From DASSBG01 sp965651365 (lineage in GTDB: Bacteria; Pseudomonadota; Gammaproteobacteria; Xanthomonadales; Rhodanobacteraceae): DNA of 5,761 nt. Location: assembly GCA_965651365.1 (NCBI GenBank), contig CBFGSA010000153.1, forward strand, positions 1 through 5,761. Direction: 5' to 3'. A program made the position numbers and the translations under genes. Shown here one piece after another: positions 4,911-5,761 of the stretch. The notes below the pieces were generated by a model. That model was not told where the DNA came from and ran no database searches. It worked only from the letters and a program-made list of their open reading frames with translations. Position 1 is the stretch's first letter; every line of letters starts with the position of its first letter.

Positions 4911-4931
4911 GGTATGAGCCTTGCGGTCGCC
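4893..4931 (+). repeat. 24-bp-spaced direct repeat across the comM start
   Basis: The 15 bases at 4893-4907 and at 4917-4931 share AGCCTTGCGG exactly and differ at only two of 15 positions. One copy encodes the end of the leader frame (SLAAA) and the other the start of comM after its Met (SLAVA). The spacing of 24 bp keeps frame. Confidence 0.65.
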
Positions 4932-5761
4932 TTCAGTCGTGCCCAGCAGGGCGTCAGCGCGCCCCAGGTGACCGTGGAAGTGCACCTGGCCGGCGGTCTG
5001 CCCGGCACCAGCATCATCGGCTTGCCCGAGCTGGCCGTGCGCGAGGCGCGCGACCGGGTGCGCGTTGCGATCAGCAATGCGCAGTTCGAGTTTCCCCAGC
5101 GGCGCATTACCGTGCACCTGGCGCCGGCCGAGCTGCCCAAGGATGGTGGCCGCTTCGACCTGGCCATTGCGCTCGGGATTCTGGCTGCGGGCGGACAGGT
5201 GCCGAAGGCGGCCATGCAAAGCTGCGAATTCCTGGGCGAACTGGCGCTCAGCGGCGCCCTGCGTCCCGTCACCGGTGTACTCCCTGCCCTGTTGCGTGCC
5301 CGTGAACACCAGCGCCAGTTGATCATTCCCGAGGGCAATGCCAGCGAAGCGGCCCTGGTGCCCGATGCCGATGTGCGTGTGGCCACCAGTTTGGGTGAAG
5401 TCTGCGCTGCCCTGCGTGGGCAGGCGCAACTGCCTCCGGCACGCGGCAGCGGCAGCGTGAAGCCGGCTTCCGTGCCGAACCTGGCCGACGTACGCGGCCA
5501 GTTGCAGGCTCGCCGCGCGCTGGAAATCTGCGCCGCCGGCGGCCATCACATGTTGATGCTCGGACCGCCCGGCACCGGCAAGACCATGCTGGCCGAGCGC
5601 CTGCCCGGCATCTTGCCGGGCATGACCGAGAACGAGGCGCTGGAATCATGCGCAATCCGCTCGGTGGCGGGCATTCCCGTCGATCCGGCCACCTGGCGCT
5701 GTCGGCCATTTCGAGCCCCGCACCACAGTGCCTCGGCTGCAGCCCTGGTCGGTGGTGGCTC
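4914..5761 (+). CDS. comM: ComM (YifB family) AAA+ branch-migration helicase, 3' end outside window
   Basis: The frame is open from the ATG to the window end: 282 complete residues of a family usually about 500 long, so the C-terminus is simply outside. ComM is a hexameric AAA+ helicase that extends heteroduplex joints during natural transformation, and it was formerly annotated as a magnesium-chelatase-like protein. Residues 1-170 or so form the N-terminal ChlI-type domain, opening MSLAVAFSRAQQGVSAPQV and including GLPELAVREARDRVR and LAPAELPKDGGRFDLAIA. The Walker A motif is GPPGTGKT at 217-224 with Lys223. RPFRAPHHSASAAALVGGGS near the cut end is typical of the family. Walker B, the arginine finger and the C-terminal domain are not visible. 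The start is fixed: an in-frame TGA lies one codon upstream, and family members begin MSL. GAGG is only one base before the ATG, too close for good direct initiation, which supports coupling to the short frame upstream. Confidence 0.95.
   Translation, partial: MSLAVAFSRAQQGVSAPQVTVEVHLAGGLPGTSIIGLPELAVREARDRVRVAISNAQFEFPQRRITVHLAPAELPKDGGRFDLAIALGILAAGGQVPKAAMQSCEFLGELALSGALRPVTGVLPALLRAREHQRQLIIPEGNASEAALVPDADVRVATSLGEVCAALRGQAQLPPARGSGSVKPASVPNLADVRGQLQARRALEICAAGGHHMLMLGPPGTGKTMLAERLPGILPGMTENEALESCAIRSVAGIPVDPATWRCRPFRAPHHSASAAALVGGG

Noticed and set aside
4326..5549. A 407-codon open frame on the minus strand across ubiK and comM
   Set aside because: It is antisense to two well-supported genes and shows no family features, so it is a GC-driven shadow.

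Overview
The window is GC-rich, densely coded chromosomal DNA. The proteins look gammaproteobacterial, most likely Xanthomonadales (the Rhodanobacter/Dyella/Xanthomonas side). That placement rests on remembered protein similarity and on the style of the intergenic repeats, not on a search. No phage genes, CRISPR array, tRNA, rRNA or defence cassette is visible. All protein genes except one small membrane protein belong to recognisable families, and the less ordinary material is between the genes.

Left part (1-1745), all rightward: the C-terminal half of rmuC (recombination-limiting nuclease-like protein), then folE (GTP cyclohydrolase I, first step of folate/pterin synthesis), then a small secreted protein with three EF-hand loops. 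The start codon of the EF-hand gene overlaps the folE stop (TGATG), so those two are probably translationally coupled.

Repeat-rich gap (1746-2052, 307 bp): an inverted pair of REP-like units (1751-1830) is followed at once by a 187-bp element with perfect 20-bp terminal inverted repeats (1837-2023). This element is close to one large imperfect palindrome and has the form of a non-coding MITE-like insertion. Its right end lies 29 bp before the next gene, and a -10-like hexamer spans that edge.

Middle (2053-3637), rightward: a 12-helix TetA-like MFS drug/H+ antiporter, then a 70-residue very hydrophobic membrane protein of unknown function.

Right part (3770-5761): a leftward P-II nitrogen-signalling gene (glnK/glnB) is divergent from rightward ubiK (ubiquinone-biosynthesis accessory factor). 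The 281-bp intergenic region between them holds two perfect hairpins and a -10-like box. ubiK ends in a strong 13-bp-stem terminator. After a short repeat-bearing gap comes comM (AAA+ branch-migration helicase for natural transformation), cut by the window end. Just upstream of comM is a 13-codon reading frame with its own good ribosome-binding site. It ends three bases before the comM ATG, and its last codons are nearly duplicated in the first codons of comM. This leader arrangement is the most noteworthy observation. I found no convincing new multi-gene system.
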